64,000 bases of DNA from Devosia soli. GTDB lineage: Bacteria; Pseudomonadota; Alphaproteobacteria; Rhizobiales; Devosiaceae. Every line of letters starts with the position of its first letter. The first letter of the stretch is position 1. The stretch spans positions 62,001 through 126,000 of the forward strand of contig NZ_LAJG01000042.1 of assembly GCF_000970455.1 (NCBI RefSeq), read 5' to 3'. Position numbers and translations under genes: made by a program. Below the pieces are notes generated by a model. That model was not told where the DNA came from. It worked only from the letters and a program-made list of their open reading frames with translations, and did no database searches. Shown piece after piece: positions 27,894 through 37,962 of this stretch.

Positions 27894-27999
27894 TTATCCT
27901 CAGGATAGCAGCACGCCGATTCAGGAACAGAGTAAACTCTGCTCCTTAATGAGTGTTTGCGCAATTGCACACGCGTTCAATCTGGCATGAAAAAATGGC

Positions 28000-28377
28000 T
28001 TAGGCATGTCCAACGACATCGAGCAAGGCAGAAGCAATCTGGCGCTCGCTCGCAGGCTTTGCGAACCGTAGCACCTGTGCATATTGAGCCGGGATGGAAT
28101 CGTCGTCATATCCGGTCGAGAAGATGAACGGCACGCTGCGGCGCCTGAGTTCGTCAGCCAGCGGAAACACCATTTGCCCCGCAACATTCAGGTCGAGCAC
28201 CGCCCCGGCGATGTCCGGCAGACGATCGAGCCGCTCGAACGCCTTTTCAAGGTTGGGAACGGGGCCGATGACATCGGCCCCCATGGCTTGCAGCCGTTCG
28301 ATGAGATCGGTCACGACCAGATAATCATCCTCGACCACCATGATCCGGCGGCCAGCAAAGGAATTTTCGTCCTGCAT
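28000..28377 (-). CDS. Single-domain response regulator
   Basis: 125 residues, only a receiver domain. It has the acidic pair in IMVVEDDYL, the phosphoacceptor in GAVLDLNV, the Thr in FIFSTGYDDD, and Lys in FAKPASE. There is no output domain, so it would act as a phosphate relay or by protein contact. The start was set at ATG 28377 because AAGGAGACC stands before it; the longer frame has none. No histidine kinase is adjacent. Confidence 0.88.
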   Translation of the reverse strand: MQDENSFAGRRIMVVEDDYLVVTDLIERLQAMGADVIGPVPNLEKAFERLDRLPDIAGAVLDLNVAGQMVFPLADELRRRSVPFIFSTGYDDDSIPAQYAQVLRFAKPASERQIASALLDVVGHA

Positions 28378-28455
28378 CAGGGGTCTCCTTCTGTTACGCA
28401 AACAAGTGGCGTCGGCCACGGTTCCATAAAAGGAAGCCCGGTAAACTCAGGATGA

Positions 28456-29451
28456 TTATTCTCCTGATGGCCTATCCGAGAGCGCTTGCTCGCGGCAGAT
28501 GCGATCGACAAGGGCGTCGAATTCCCCCTTTTCCGGCCGTTTCTGGGCAAGACGCTTCTGAAGATGCCGGATCGGTTCCTCCAGAATCGTCTCAAGGTCT
28601 TCGGCACACGTAAAGTCGCCGGCAACGCGCTTGACCTTGGAATTGTCGAAGATCGCCGTCCAGGCCTTGTCGCCCGTCAGCGGCCCGACCCACTCCGGGA
28701 TGTACTTGACGAGGGTGTCGGTCGGCACATGGACGATCTTGGCCTCGACCCCGAGCAAGCGCCCGATGGCGGTCTGGATATCGTCCCAGATATGGGCGCG
28801 GTCATTGGTGATGTGGAAGATTTCGCCAAGCGCCTGGTTCTTGCCGAAAAGCCCGACAAAAGGGGCGGCGAAATCGACCGAGCGCGTCAGCGTCCACGGC
28901 GTATGCCCGTCGCCGGCAACGATGGTCGGCTCGCCGTCGAGCATGCGCCGCGCCATCACGTCGCTATCCCCGATCATCACCGGCAGGCCGGTGCGCACCG
29001 TGTGGCTTGGGCGCACGATGGTCCAGTTGAGCCCGCTTGAGGCCTTGAGCATTTCCTCGCAGGCGATCTTGTCCTGGCTATATGGCCAATAAGGATTGAT
29101 GGCCGGCGTGTCCTCGGTGATCACATAGTGACGCGCCGGCTTTTCATAGACGGAAGCCGACGAGATGAAGACATACTGCCCACAATGGCCCGCAAACACT
29201 TCGATGTCGCGCTTGAGCTGTTCGGGCTTGAAGACGATGAACTGGCAGACGACGTCGTAATTGGCCTTTGCCAACGCAGCATAGTCATCGCCACCCAGTT
29301 CGCCCGTGATCGACGTCACGCCTGCCGGAAGCTCCTCTGGGCGCTTGCCGCGATTGAACACGCTAACCTTGTGTCCCTGTGCGACGGCCCGTTCGACGCA
29401 CGAATAGGATATCTGCCCGGTGCCGCCGATAAACAGAACATTGAGAGCCAT
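28456..29451 (-). CDS. NAD-dependent epimerase/dehydratase (extended SDR)
   Basis: 331 residues with a Rossmann start MALNVLFIGGTGQISYSCVE, in which GGTGQIS is the cofactor loop. The catalytic region is SSASVYEKPARHY (Ser and Tyr). The start follows GGAGGAGGTTCAA. It resembles the SDR group that includes chloroplast mRNA-binding-like epimerases and nucleotide-sugar epimerases. The substrate cannot be told. The neighbours give no pathway. Confidence 0.85.
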   Translation of the reverse strand: MALNVLFIGGTGQISYSCVERAVAQGHKVSVFNRGKRPEELPAGVTSITGELGGDDYAALAKANYDVVCQFIVFKPEQLKRDIEVFAGHCGQYVFISSASVYEKPARHYVITEDTPAINPYWPYSQDKIACEEMLKASSGLNWTIVRPSHTVRTGLPVMIGDSDVMARRMLDGEPTIVAGDGHTPWTLTRSVDFAAPFVGLFGKNQALGEIFHITNDRAHIWDDIQTAIGRLLGVEAKIVHVPTDTLVKYIPEWVGPLTGDKAWTAIFDNSKVKRVAGDFTCAEDLETILEEPIRHLQKRLAQKRPEKGEFDALVDRICREQALSDRPSGE

Positions 29452-29714
29452 TTGAACCTCCTCCAGGGATTCGATGTTTTCGCCATCTAGGCACGCCCCG
29501 GCCCCTCGCCACAAGCCGAAGTCTTGCTTGGCTCGGCAGCAAACGCCGGCGCCGTGGCGTCGAACACTCTTTAACGATGTCGAAATCTGTCCTCACGGCG
29601 AGGGGGCGCCCCTCACCCTCGCGGATCATTTGAATAGCGTTTGCCATGGCCGGCGGCGCGATCGTGGTCGCCCACGGTCGCGCCTCTGGTCTTATCGACC
29701 CCAATAAAAGTGGG

Positions 29715-29819
29715 TTACCAGGGACTGCGCCGCCGCCGCCAAATGCGGGTCAGCGGCGCACCAATCAAAATAAGCAGAATGCATCCTGAAAGGACGCCGG
29801 CAATCATAGCGATATCCAT
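29715..29819 (-). CDS. Possible small single-pass membrane protein
   Basis: A 34-codon frame encoding a short N-terminus, a hydrophobic helix (IAGVLSGCILLILIGAPL) and a basic tail (RIWRRRRSPW), arranged as in many small inner-membrane proteins. The ribosome-binding site is weak (AAGAGAG). It lies alone in the 672-nt space between the epimerase and ugpB. It could be chance. Confidence 0.3.
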   Translation of the reverse strand: MDIAMIAGVLSGCILLILIGAPLTRIWRRRRSPW

Positions 29820-30123
29820 GCGCGCTCTCTTGTCTGAAAAGACGGCGGACTGCGTCAGCGCGTACGCAATACTTAATCGCGCCAGCCAATAGTGACGCGT
29901 TTTGGTAAACGATACCCTAAGGCGGACCAAACTCGCGGCCATGTCTGCGTAACCCGCTCGCTCCGCACAATAATCACTGCACGCGAGTGCAAGCCTCCGG
30001 GCCAGCTTTCGTCTTATTGTCACGGAACTATCGGCGAACGGTCATCGGACTGACGGCTTAGCGTCAGACACGCCCCCTAAGAGTCGCGCCGCCTCAGCAG
30101 GCTCACTCATCGGGAGCGTCTTC
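29820..30123. other. Intergenic region upstream of ugpB
   Basis: No convincing gene. It holds a small hairpin (CTGACG...CGTCAG around 30047-30065) and should contain the ugpB promoter, which I cannot place with confidence. The part at 29452-29714 also shows nothing clear. Confidence 0.4.
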
Positions 30124-31461
30124 ATGACCAATATCCGACTGCTCACTGCAGCGTCGTCCATCACCCTTCTCGCCCTCGCCACTCCGGCCTTCGCGCAGAC
30201 CAAGTTCGAATTCTGGTATGGCCTTTCCGGCGACCTTTCCGAGCGCGTGCAGGATATGTGCCGCGGCTTCAATGAATCGCAGTCGGACTACGAGATCGTC
30301 TGCGTCAGCCAGGAAAACTACGACAACACGCTGCAGAACACGATTGCAGCCTACCGCGCCAACAAACAGCCGACCGTCACCCAGATTTTTGACGCCGGTA
30401 CGCTCGACCTGATGCTTTCAGGCGCCTACATGCCGGTCCGCCAGCTCATGGAAGACAATGGCTACGATATCGACTGGGACAACTACCTCTCTGGTATCGC
30501 GTCCTACTTCTCGACCTCGAAGGGCGAGATGCTCTCGCTGCCCTTCAACAACTCGACCGCCGTCATCTATTACAATACCGACGCGCTCGAAAAAGTCGGC
30601 TTCGAAGGCACGCCTCAGACCTGGGAAGAAGTCGAAACCGTCGCCCGCGCCATGAAGGAAGCCGGCTACGAATGCCCGATCGCCTTCGATCCATCGGGCG
30701 CCTGGCAGTGGTTCGAACAATTCTCCGCCATCCACAACCAGCCGATCGCCACCAAGGGCAATGGTTATGGCGGGCTCGATGCCGAAATGGTCGTGAGCCA
30801 GGGCAAGTTCGTCGACCAGCTCACCTGGATCAAGAAGATGTACGATGAAGGCATCATCGTTCACAAATCCAAGGATGCCGGCGAAACCGCCAACGACGCC
30901 TTCGTCAACGGCAAGTGCCAGATCACCTCGTCCTCGATCGCCGACCACGGCACCTTCGGCAAGCAGGCCGCCGAGGGCGTGCATTGGACCGACGCCATGC
31001 TGCCGATCTGGGAAGGCACCGAACGCACCAATTCGCTCGTGGGCGGCGCTTCGCTCTGGACCCTCAAGGGCAAGTCTGACGAAGAATACAAAGGCGCAGC
31101 CGCGTTCTTCAATTATCTCGCCCAGCCCGAACAGGCCCAGACCTGGTCGACCATCACCGGCTATGTCCCGGTCACCATGGCAGGCTTTGAAGCGATGAAG
31201 GCCAACGGCTTTTATGACGGAGCTCCCTACAAGGGCCGCGAACTGGCCATTGAATCGCTGACCTTCACCCCGCCGACCGAAAACAGCCGCGGCATCCGCC
31301 TCGGCAACTATGCCTCGATCCGCGCCGAAATGGTCAAGACCATGCAGGACGTCCTCTTCAACGACCGTCCGGTTCTCGAAGCGCTCCAGGCGTTCGACGC
31401 CAAGGGCAACGAAATCCTCCGCCGCTTCGAACAGACCTACAAGGGCGCCCAGCTCCCCTGA
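30124..31461 (+). CDS. ugpB: sn-glycerol-3-phosphate-type ABC binding protein UgpB
   Basis: 445 residues. The signal peptide ends TPAFAQ. The mature protein aligns by eye along its length with E. coli UgpB: FEFWYGLSGDLSERV, LPFNNSTAVIYYNTDAL, IGGASLW-like VGGASLWTLKGK, TGYVPVT and GIRLGNYASIRAEM. It captures glycerol-3-phosphate or its diesters in the periplasm. First of a five-gene run. There is no ugpQ phosphodiesterase here, and the run ends instead with a TIM-barrel isomerase, so a different polyol or sugar phosphate is possible. Confidence 0.88.
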   Translation: MTNIRLLTAASSITLLALATPAFAQTKFEFWYGLSGDLSERVQDMCRGFNESQSDYEIVCVSQENYDNTLQNTIAAYRANKQPTVTQIFDAGTLDLMLSGAYMPVRQLMEDNGYDIDWDNYLSGIASYFSTSKGEMLSLPFNNSTAVIYYNTDALEKVGFEGTPQTWEEVETVARAMKEAGYECPIAFDPSGAWQWFEQFSAIHNQPIATKGNGYGGLDAEMVVSQGKFVDQLTWIKKMYDEGIIVHKSKDAGETANDAFVNGKCQITSSSIADHGTFGKQAAEGVHWTDAMLPIWEGTERTNSLVGGASLWTLKGKSDEEYKGAAAFFNYLAQPEQAQTWSTITGYVPVTMAGFEAMKANGFYDGAPYKGRELAIESLTFTPPTENSRGIRLGNYASIRAEMVKTMQDVLFNDRPVLEALQAFDAKGNEILRRFEQTYKGAQLP

Positions 31462-31529
31462 TCGCCTGACGTGATCGCATGGGCGGCTCTCTGCTGCCCA
31501 TGCATTTTCTTTTTTCTTGGGAGACGGCG

Positions 31530-32414
31530 ATGGAACGACGCGCCTATTACCGCAACCCGGTCCTGCCCTGGCTTCTCATCGGCCCGCAGTTGATCCTGGT
31601 CCTCGTTTTCTTTTACTGGCCCACGACGCAGGCCCTCTATTGGGCATTCACCCTTGAGCAGCCCTGGGGCGGCGGCAACAGCTGGGTCTGGCTCGACAAT
31701 TTCCTCGCCATCTTCCGGGACGGTGAATATTGGCTGACCGTCGCCCGCAGCGCCTTTTATGCGCTCTGTACGACAGGACTTTCGATGGCCGTGGCGCTGT
31801 TTCTCGCCTGCTTCGTCGATCGCGCGCTCAAGGGCACCAAGATTTTCCAGTCGGTCTATGTCTGGCCCTACGCCATTGCGGCCCCTGCCGCGGGTGTTGC
31901 CTTCCGCTTCATCTTCGCCCCGCAGTCCGGCATCGTTGGTTCGATCAACCAGATCTGGCCCGGCATCTGGGATCCGGCGACCAATGGCGTCCATGCGCTG
32001 ATCATGATCATCATCTGCCATGCCTGGCTTGGCATCGGCTATAATTTCATCTTCTTTCTCGCTGCCCTCCAGATGATCCCGCGCTCGATTACCGAGGCCG
32101 GGGCCATGGACGGCGCGCGCCCGGTACGGCGCATGTTCGATCTGCAACTGCCGCTGATCGCGCCAACCGTCTTCTTCCTCCTGATCATGAACCTGATCTC
32201 GAGCTTCACCGACAGCTTTGGCCTTATCGACACGATGACCGAAGGCGGTCCGGTCGGCTCGACCGAGGTCATGGTCTACAAGATCTATTTCGACGGGTTC
32301 AAAGGCCTCGACTATTCGGGCGCCGCTGCCCAGTCGATCGTCCTCATGCTCCTCGTCATCGCGCTCACTTTCGTCCAGTTCAAATGGGTCGAAAAGCGCG
32401 TCCACTACAATTGA
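31530..32414 (+). CDS. ugpA: ABC importer permease UgpA
   Basis: 294 residues, six transmembrane helices, with the EAA coupling loop (ITEAGAMDGARPVRRMFDLQL). It forms the channel with UgpE. The start at 31530 has GGGAGACGG before it; the reading frame extends 51 nt upstream but without a ribosome-binding site. About 68 nt separate it from ugpB. Confidence 0.9.
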   Translation: MERRAYYRNPVLPWLLIGPQLILVLVFFYWPTTQALYWAFTLEQPWGGGNSWVWLDNFLAIFRDGEYWLTVARSAFYALCTTGLSMAVALFLACFVDRALKGTKIFQSVYVWPYAIAAPAAGVAFRFIFAPQSGIVGSINQIWPGIWDPATNGVHALIMIIICHAWLGIGYNFIFFLAALQMIPRSITEAGAMDGARPVRRMFDLQLPLIAPTVFFLLIMNLISSFTDSFGLIDTMTEGGPVGSTEVMVYKIYFDGFKGLDYSGAAAQSIVLMLLVIALTFVQFKWVEKRVHYN

Positions 32415-32424
32415 GGACGTCCCG

Positions 32425-33342
32425 ATGATCGAACGCTCTCCTATCTTCAATTTCGTGACCTATGCCGCGATGACGCTGGGGCTGCTCGTGGTGCTCGTTC
32501 CGTTCTGGATCGTCATCGTGGCCGGAAGCCAGTCCCTGCAGGAAGTCAGCCGCGTGCCCATCGTGCTCTGGCCCTCCTCCCACCTTTGGGACAATATTGG
32601 GACTGCCTGGGCGCGGGCCGACCTTGGCCCAAAAATGCTCAATTCGCTGATCGTTGCGGTCGGCGTCACGACCGGCAAGATCGTGCTCGCCTCGCTCTCG
32701 GCCTTTGCCATCGTGTTCTTCAACTTCAAGGCACGCATGGTCTGCTTCTGGCTGATTTTCATCACCCTGATGCTGCCGCTCGAAGTGCGGATCGTCCCGA
32801 CCTACGCAATCGCGGCCAATGCGCTGCTGCCGTTCCAGGTCATCCTCGACACACTGGGGATCACCGGGCTCGTCGAAGCCATTTCGAGCGTGCGCATCAG
32901 CCTCGAATGGAATCTGCTCAATTCCTATACCGGCCTGATCCTGCCGCTCGTGGCGACGGCCACCGGCACGTTCCTTTATCGCCAGTTTTTCATGACCATT
33001 CCGGATGAGCTGGTCGAAGCCTCGAAGATGGATGGCGCGAGCCCCGTCCGCTTCTTCTTCGATGTGCTGCTGCCGCTCTCGCGCACCAATATGCTGGCGC
33101 TCGCCACCATCATGTTCGTGTCGAGCTGGAACCAGTATCTCTGGCCCCTCCTCATCACCACCGATCGTGCCAATTACGGCACCGTCGTCATGCAATTGAA
33201 GGCCCTGATCCCAGCCCAGAACGGCACGCCCGACTGGAACGTCACCATGGCGGGCGCCCTCATCATCATGCTGCCGCCCCTTCTCATCGTTGCCTTCATG
33301 CAGCGCTGGTTCGTGCGCGGCCTCATCACCAAGGACAAGTGA
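32425..33342 (+). CDS. ugpE: ABC importer permease UgpE
   Basis: 305 residues, six transmembrane helices, EAA loop ([20 protein letters not shown]). Second membrane subunit. It has a longer periplasmic stretch (residues about 125-175) than many MalG-type proteins. It starts 10 nt after ugpA and is followed 8 nt later by ugpC. Confidence 0.9.
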   Translation: MIERSPIFNFVTYAAMTLGLLVVLVPFWIVIVAGSQSLQEVSRVPIVLWPSSHLWDNIGTAWARADLGPKMLNSLIVAVGVTTGKIVLASLSAFAIVFFNFKARMVCFWLIFITLMLPLEVRIVPTYAIAANALLPFQVILDTLGITGLVEAISSVRISLEWNLLNSYTGLILPLVATATGTFLYRQFFMTIPDELVEASKMDGASPVRFFFDVLLPLSRTNMLALATIMFVSSWNQYLWPLLITTDRANYGTVVMQLKALIPAQNGTPDWNVTMAGALIIMLPPLLIVAFMQRWFVRGLITKDK

Positions 33343-33350
33343 GACTATCC

Positions 33351-34463
33351 ATGGCTGCGATCAGCTTTTCCGGCGTCAAGAAGCGCTACCAGAAGAACGA
33401 CGTCATCCATGGCGTCGATGTTGAGATTGAACCGGGCGAATTCGTCGTCATCCTCGGGCCATCAGGGTGCGGCAAGTCTACGTTATTGCGCATGATTGCC
33501 GGGCTAGAAGAGATTTCTGGCGGAACCATTTCAATCGACGGCACCGTGGTCAACGAGCTCGAACCGCGCGAACGCGGCTGCGCCATGGTTTTCCAGAACT
33601 ACGCGCTCTACCCGCATATGAGCGTGCGCCAGAACATCGGCTATGCGCTCAAGGTCGCGGGCATGCCAAAGGCCGAGCGGGACGCCAAGGTGCTCAAGGT
33701 GGCGAAATCGGTCAGCCTTGACCCCTATCTCGACCGCAAGCCGGGCGAGCTTTCCGGTGGTCAGCGCCAGCGCGTCGCCATGGCCCGCGCCATGGTGCGT
33801 GAGCCCAAGGTGTTTTTGTTTGACGAGCCGTTCTCGAACCTTGACGCAAAACTCCGCGTTGCCATGCGTGCCGAGGTCCGCAACCTCCACCGCAGCCTGG
33901 GCGTCACCTCGGTTTTCGTGACCCACGACCAGACGGAAGCCATGACCCTGGCGGACCGGCTCATCGTCATGAACGCCGGTATCGTCGAGCAAGTCGGCAA
34001 GCCCTCCGAAGTCTATCATCACCCGGCGAGCCTTTTCGTCGCCGACTTCATCGGTTCGCCGGCCATGAATCTCGTGCGCGGCTTCTTTGCCGAAGACGGC
34101 TATTTCCGGCACGGCAATGGCGGCATGATCCGCTTACCGGGTCTTGCGCCGCATCACCTCAGCCAGGAAGTTTCGGTGGGCATTCGTCCCGAACTCGTGC
34201 GCCGCGTTGACGCCTCGGACAAAAACGCGATCCAGGCGACGGTCGACTACACCGAAGAGCTCGGCGCCTCGCGGCTGATCTACGCCCGCGCCGATGGCAG
34301 CACGATCATCGCCGTCGATACACGCGGCGACGCACTGGGCACTGGTATGCCGGTCCACTTCGCGTTCGACGAAGCCGATGTCCACGTTTTCAGCCACGAT
34401 ACCGGACGCCGCCTCGATGCGCCCGGCCGCACCCACCGCAGCTCTGCAACCGTTTCCGCCTGA
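33351..34463 (+). CDS. ugpC: ABC importer ATPase UgpC (MalK-type)
   Basis: 370 residues. Walker [10 protein letters not shown], signature [16 protein letters not shown], Walker [13 protein letters not shown], switch [11 protein letters not shown], then C-terminal TOBE-like regulatory domains (about 240-350). The GTG at 33339 overlaps the ugpE stop, but the ATG at 33351 gives the usual [13 protein letters not shown] beginning and was preferred. Confidence 0.92.
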   Translation: MAAISFSGVKKRYQKNDVIHGVDVEIEPGEFVVILGPSGCGKSTLLRMIAGLEEISGGTISIDGTVVNELEPRERGCAMVFQNYALYPHMSVRQNIGYALKVAGMPKAERDAKVLKVAKSVSLDPYLDRKPGELSGGQRQRVAMARAMVREPKVFLFDEPFSNLDAKLRVAMRAEVRNLHRSLGVTSVFVTHDQTEAMTLADRLIVMNAGIVEQVGKPSEVYHHPASLFVADFIGSPAMNLVRGFFAEDGYFRHGNGGMIRLPGLAPHHLSQEVSVGIRPELVRRVDASDKNAIQATVDYTEELGASRLIYARADGSTIIAVDTRGDALGTGMPVHFAFDEADVHVFSHDTGRRLDAPGRTHRSSATVSA

Positions 34464-34478
34464 CCACTGGAGATTATC

Positions 34479-35390
34479 TTGCGCAATATCATTGGTACCG
34501 GCTTTAATGTCGGCTCGACCGACGGCGAACTCGACAGCTTTCACGAAGACATGCGCGCCCTCGCCGATATGGGCGTCGATACGGTCGAACTGGGTCTCAC
34601 CAGCCTCGACCTGATCTCGGGCGGACGGATCATCCCCGAGCGCATGCAGCGGCTCGAAGCGATCACCAAGCAGTTCGACTTCCGCTACACCGTCCACGGC
34701 CTCGTTTCGTCGAACTTCATGGACCCGGTCACGCAGCGCTATCAAATCGATGCCGCTAAGGCCCTGATCGAAGTCTGCGATCGTCTCGATGCCCGCGTCA
34801 TCGTCCAGCACGGCGGATGCCTCCGCGCCGACCAGATCGCCGAGCGTGCTGGTGCCGACGAGCGTGAACGCGAAGCCCTGACCGAGCTCGCCGACTTCGC
34901 CCGCCCCTATGGCGTCCGCATCGCGCTCGAAAACATTTTTACGACCGAACTCGGCCAATATCGCCAGACGCCGAGCCAGGTGGCTGAGACGGTCAAGGCC
35001 GTCAATCATCCAAACGTCGTGGCGCTCATCGATTTCAGCCATGCCTATATCGAAAGCACCTATCGTGGCCTCGATTTCTTCAGCGAAATCAGCGCCATGG
35101 CGCCGGTCACTGGCCACCTGCACGTTCACGACAGCTTTGGTCGCCCACAGGGATTCTACAAGCCCTTCCACCCGCAGGAAAACACAGCCATGGGGATCGG
35201 CGATCTCCACATGCCGCTGGGCTGGGGCGATATCGATTGGGATCGGATTTTCTCCGAACTCACTTTCCTCCCCGACACCGTCCTGATGATGGAAGTCGGC
35301 CGCCGCTATCGTGCCGAGCAGCCGGAAAGCCTGCGCCGTGCGCGCCAACTCGCCGGGCTCGCGATTCCCGACGCTGTTGCCGCCCAGTAA
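34479..35390 (+). CDS. TIM-barrel sugar phosphate isomerase/epimerase
   Basis: 303 residues of the xylose-isomerase-like TIM-barrel family. Candidate metal ligands: Glu in IALENIF, Asp/His in ALIDFSHAY, His in HLHVHDSFG and Glu in MMEVGRRY. It starts with TTG after GGAGATTATC, 15 nt downstream of ugpC, and precedes a strong terminator, so it belongs to the import operon. It probably works on the imported substrate. The reaction is unknown. Confidence 0.82.
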   Translation: MRNIIGTGFNVGSTDGELDSFHEDMRALADMGVDTVELGLTSLDLISGGRIIPERMQRLEAITKQFDFRYTVHGLVSSNFMDPVTQRYQIDAAKALIEVCDRLDARVIVQHGGCLRADQIAERAGADEREREALTELADFARPYGVRIALENIFTTELGQYRQTPSQVAETVKAVNHPNVVALIDFSHAYIESTYRGLDFFSEISAMAPVTGHLHVHDSFGRPQGFYKPFHPQENTAMGIGDLHMPLGWGDIDWDRIFSELTFLPDTVLMMEVGRRYRAEQPESLRRARQLAGLAIPDAVAAQ

Positions 35391-35399
35391 GTCATGCCT

Positions 35400-35437
35400 T
35401 CTCCCCTCCCGATGACCCGCCGGGAGGGGAGATTTTT
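35400..35437 (+). terminator. Intrinsic terminator of the ugp operon
   Basis: A 12-bp perfect stem (TCTCCCCTCCCG at 35400-35411, CGGGAGGGGAGA at 35421-35432) followed by TTTTT. Confidence 0.85.
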
Positions 35438-35587
35438 ATAGATTTTCCAAGCATCCAAAACACTTCGATCAGATCGCCGGGATGCCAATCCATCCCCTTG
35501 CTGACATGCGCATGCCTGCCCCGCATCGCGCCCGAGCAACCAACTTCGTGATCCACCGTTTGAGGCTCACTCAACTTGGGGTTTTCC

Positions 35588-37672
35588 ATGAACGATCTTC
35601 GCTCTGTCAGTCGCGAAATCCTTGCCGGCGACTATTCTACCCTGGGCGCAAACTGGGATGGCGAGGGCACCAATTTTGCGCTGTTCTCCGCCCACGCATC
35701 GCGTGTCGAACTCTGCCTTTTCGATGAAGCGAGTGGTGCTGAAATCGAGCGGATCACCCTGCCCGAATATACCAACGAAGTCTGGCACGGCTATGTACCC
35801 GGCGTTGGTCCGGGCACGCTTTATGGCTACCGCGTCCATGGCCCCTATGAGCCCCTCCAGGGCCACCGGTTCAACCCGAACAAGCTGCTTGTCGATCCCT
35901 ATGCCAAGGAACTGGTGGGCGAGGTCAAATGGTCGCCAGCCCATTTCGGCTACCAGACGGATTCAGAAGAAAAGGACCTGTCCTTCAACGAGGAGGACAG
36001 CGCCCCCTTCATGCCCAAGGCCCGGGTCGTCGATCCGCGCGCCTATGATTGGCGCGGCGACAAGAAGCCGAACATCGATTGGACCAAGACGATTTTCTAT
36101 GAAACCCACACCAAGGGTTTCACGAAGCTGCACCCCGCAATCCCTGAAGAACTGCGCGGCACGTTCGAGGGCCTCGGCCGCAAGGAAATCGTCGATTATA
36201 TCAAGGCGCTGGGCGTGACCTCAGTCGAGCTTTTGCCGATCCACGCATTCCCCGACGATTCATTCCTCATCGATCGTGGCCTCCACAATTACTGGGGTTA
36301 CAACACCTTGGGCTTCTTCGCGCCCGCCAGCCGCTATTATGGCCCGAACGGCATCAACGGCCTGCGCGACACCGTCCGCGCCTTTCACGATGCCGGGCTC
36401 GAAGTCATCATGGACGTGGTCTACAACCACACCGCCGAAGGCAACGAGATGGGGCCGACGCTCTCTTGGAAGGGCATCGACAACTTCTCCTACTATCGCA
36501 CCATGCCCGGCGAAGCGCGGTACTACATCAACGACACCGGCACCGGCAACACGGTCAATACCAGCCATCCGCGCGTGCTGCAGATGGTCACCGACAGCCT
36601 TCGCTATTGGGCCGAAGACATGCATATCGATGGCTTCCGCTTCGACCTCGGCACCATTCTGGGCCGCGAGCCGGAAGGGTTCGACCAGCGCGGCGGCTTC
36701 TTCGACGCCGTCGGCCAGGATCCGGCCCTTGCCAAGGTCAAGCTTATTGGCGAACCGTGGGATATCGGCCCCGGCGGCTATCAGGTGGGTGGCTTCCCGC
36801 CGGGCTGGGCGGAGTGGAACGACAAGTATCGCGACACGGTGCGCGACTACTGGAAGAACACCGACCACACCTCGACCGATTTTGCGGCCCGCTTCACCGG
36901 TTCGGGCGATGTCTATGACCATCGCGGCCGCCGCCCTTGGGCCGGCGTCAATTTCCTCACCGCCCATGATGGTTTCACCCTTCATGATCTCGTCTCCTAC
37001 AACGAGAAACACAACGAGGCGAATGGCGAGGACAATAACGACGGCCACAACGACAACCGCTCCTTCAATTATGGCGTAGAGGGCGAGACGGACGACGAAG
37101 GCATCGTTGCCACCCGCGAGCGGCAGAAGCGCAATTTTCTTGCGACCTTGCTGCTGTCCCACGGCACGCCGATGATCCTTGCCGGCGACGAGTTCAGCCG
37201 TACCCAGGGCGGCAATAACAATGGCTACGCCCAGGACAGCGAAATCAGCTGGGTAAATTGGGATCTGAACGACAACGCCAAGGCGCTGCACGATTTCGTC
37301 CAGAAGCTCGTTGCCATCCGCCATGCCCAGCCGCTGGTCCATCGCGCCAATTGGCGCGACATGATGAGCGTCACCTGGCACAATCCCGGTGGCGGCGAAC
37401 AGCAGGCCGCCCATTGGCTCGATGGCGGCGCTACGACGCTCGGCATCCGCCTCTCGCGCGATGATCTCAAGAACCAGGACGGTATCTGGTGGGAGCTCGT
37501 CGTACTCTTCAATCCCCATGATGGCGACGTCGATTTCGTCACGCCGGGCCGCGATGGTGCCGATAGCTGGACCGTCGAGATCGACACGTCCTACGTCATC
37601 GGCGAAGGCGCCAGCATCGAAGCTGGAAAGCCGGTTACGCTCCCGGGCCGCTCGCTCCTGCTCCTGCGCTGA
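35588..37672 (+). CDS. glgX: Glycogen debranching enzyme GlgX
   Basis: 694 residues. An N-terminal CBM48 (about 15-120; NFALFSAHASRVELCLF) precedes a GH13 catalytic barrel. The barrel has VIMDVVYNHTAEG, the nucleophile Asp353 in GFRFDLGT, the acid Glu389 in LIGEPWD, and the isoamylase/GlgX signature AHDGFTLHDLVSYNEKHNEA with the following NDGHNDN. It cleaves alpha-1,6 branches of phosphorylase-limited glycogen. The start MNDLRSV was chosen over an upstream TTG frame. It stands as a single gene between two terminators. Confidence 0.94.
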   Translation: MNDLRSVSREILAGDYSTLGANWDGEGTNFALFSAHASRVELCLFDEASGAEIERITLPEYTNEVWHGYVPGVGPGTLYGYRVHGPYEPLQGHRFNPNKLLVDPYAKELVGEVKWSPAHFGYQTDSEEKDLSFNEEDSAPFMPKARVVDPRAYDWRGDKKPNIDWTKTIFYETHTKGFTKLHPAIPEELRGTFEGLGRKEIVDYIKALGVTSVELLPIHAFPDDSFLIDRGLHNYWGYNTLGFFAPASRYYGPNGINGLRDTVRAFHDAGLEVIMDVVYNHTAEGNEMGPTLSWKGIDNFSYYRTMPGEARYYINDTGTGNTVNTSHPRVLQMVTDSLRYWAEDMHIDGFRFDLGTILGREPEGFDQRGGFFDAVGQDPALAKVKLIGEPWDIGPGGYQVGGFPPGWAEWNDKYRDTVRDYWKNTDHTSTDFAARFTGSGDVYDHRGRRPWAGVNFLTAHDGFTLHDLVSYNEKHNEANGEDNNDGHNDNRSFNYGVEGETDDEGIVATRERQKRNFLATLLLSHGTPMILAGDEFSRTQGGNNNGYAQDSEISWVNWDLNDNAKALHDFVQKLVAIRHAQPLVHRANWRDMMSVTWHNPGGGEQQAAHWLDGGATTLGIRLSRDDLKNQDGIWWELVVLFNPHDGDVDFVTPGRDGADSWTVEIDTSYVIGEGASIEAGKPVTLPGRSLLLLR

Positions 37673-37692
37673 TCGTCATTCTGATGTCTCTG

Positions 37693-37721
37693 AACTGGCG
37701 GCCCCTGGCCGCCAGTTTCGT
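37693..37721 (+). terminator. Intrinsic terminator of glgX
   Basis: AACTGGCGGCC at 37693-37703 pairs perfectly with GGCCGCCAGTT at 37707-37717 around a 3-nt loop, followed by TCGTTTTC. Confidence 0.75.
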
Positions 37722-37962
37722 TTTCGCGTGTGGTGAAAGTTCTTGCAGCGCAAAAAGGCCCCCGCGAATGCCGGGGCCAGTTGCGTCATGCCTGCGCAGG
37801 CGGCGATAGACAGGAGTAACCGACCTGCACCAAGGTCCAATGGCTGAAAGCCCAACCCGTGGCATCGCCTAACTTTGGTTAATGCGGCAGCTGCCGGATG
37901 CAGATCTCGGCATCGCGAGACGGATCGATCCAGGCGCTCGCTCGTTGGCGCCTGAGGGTCGA

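Noticed and set aside
36260..37519. 419-codon minus-strand frame inside glgX
   Set aside because: Antisense to all GlgX catalytic motifs; no independent start signal.
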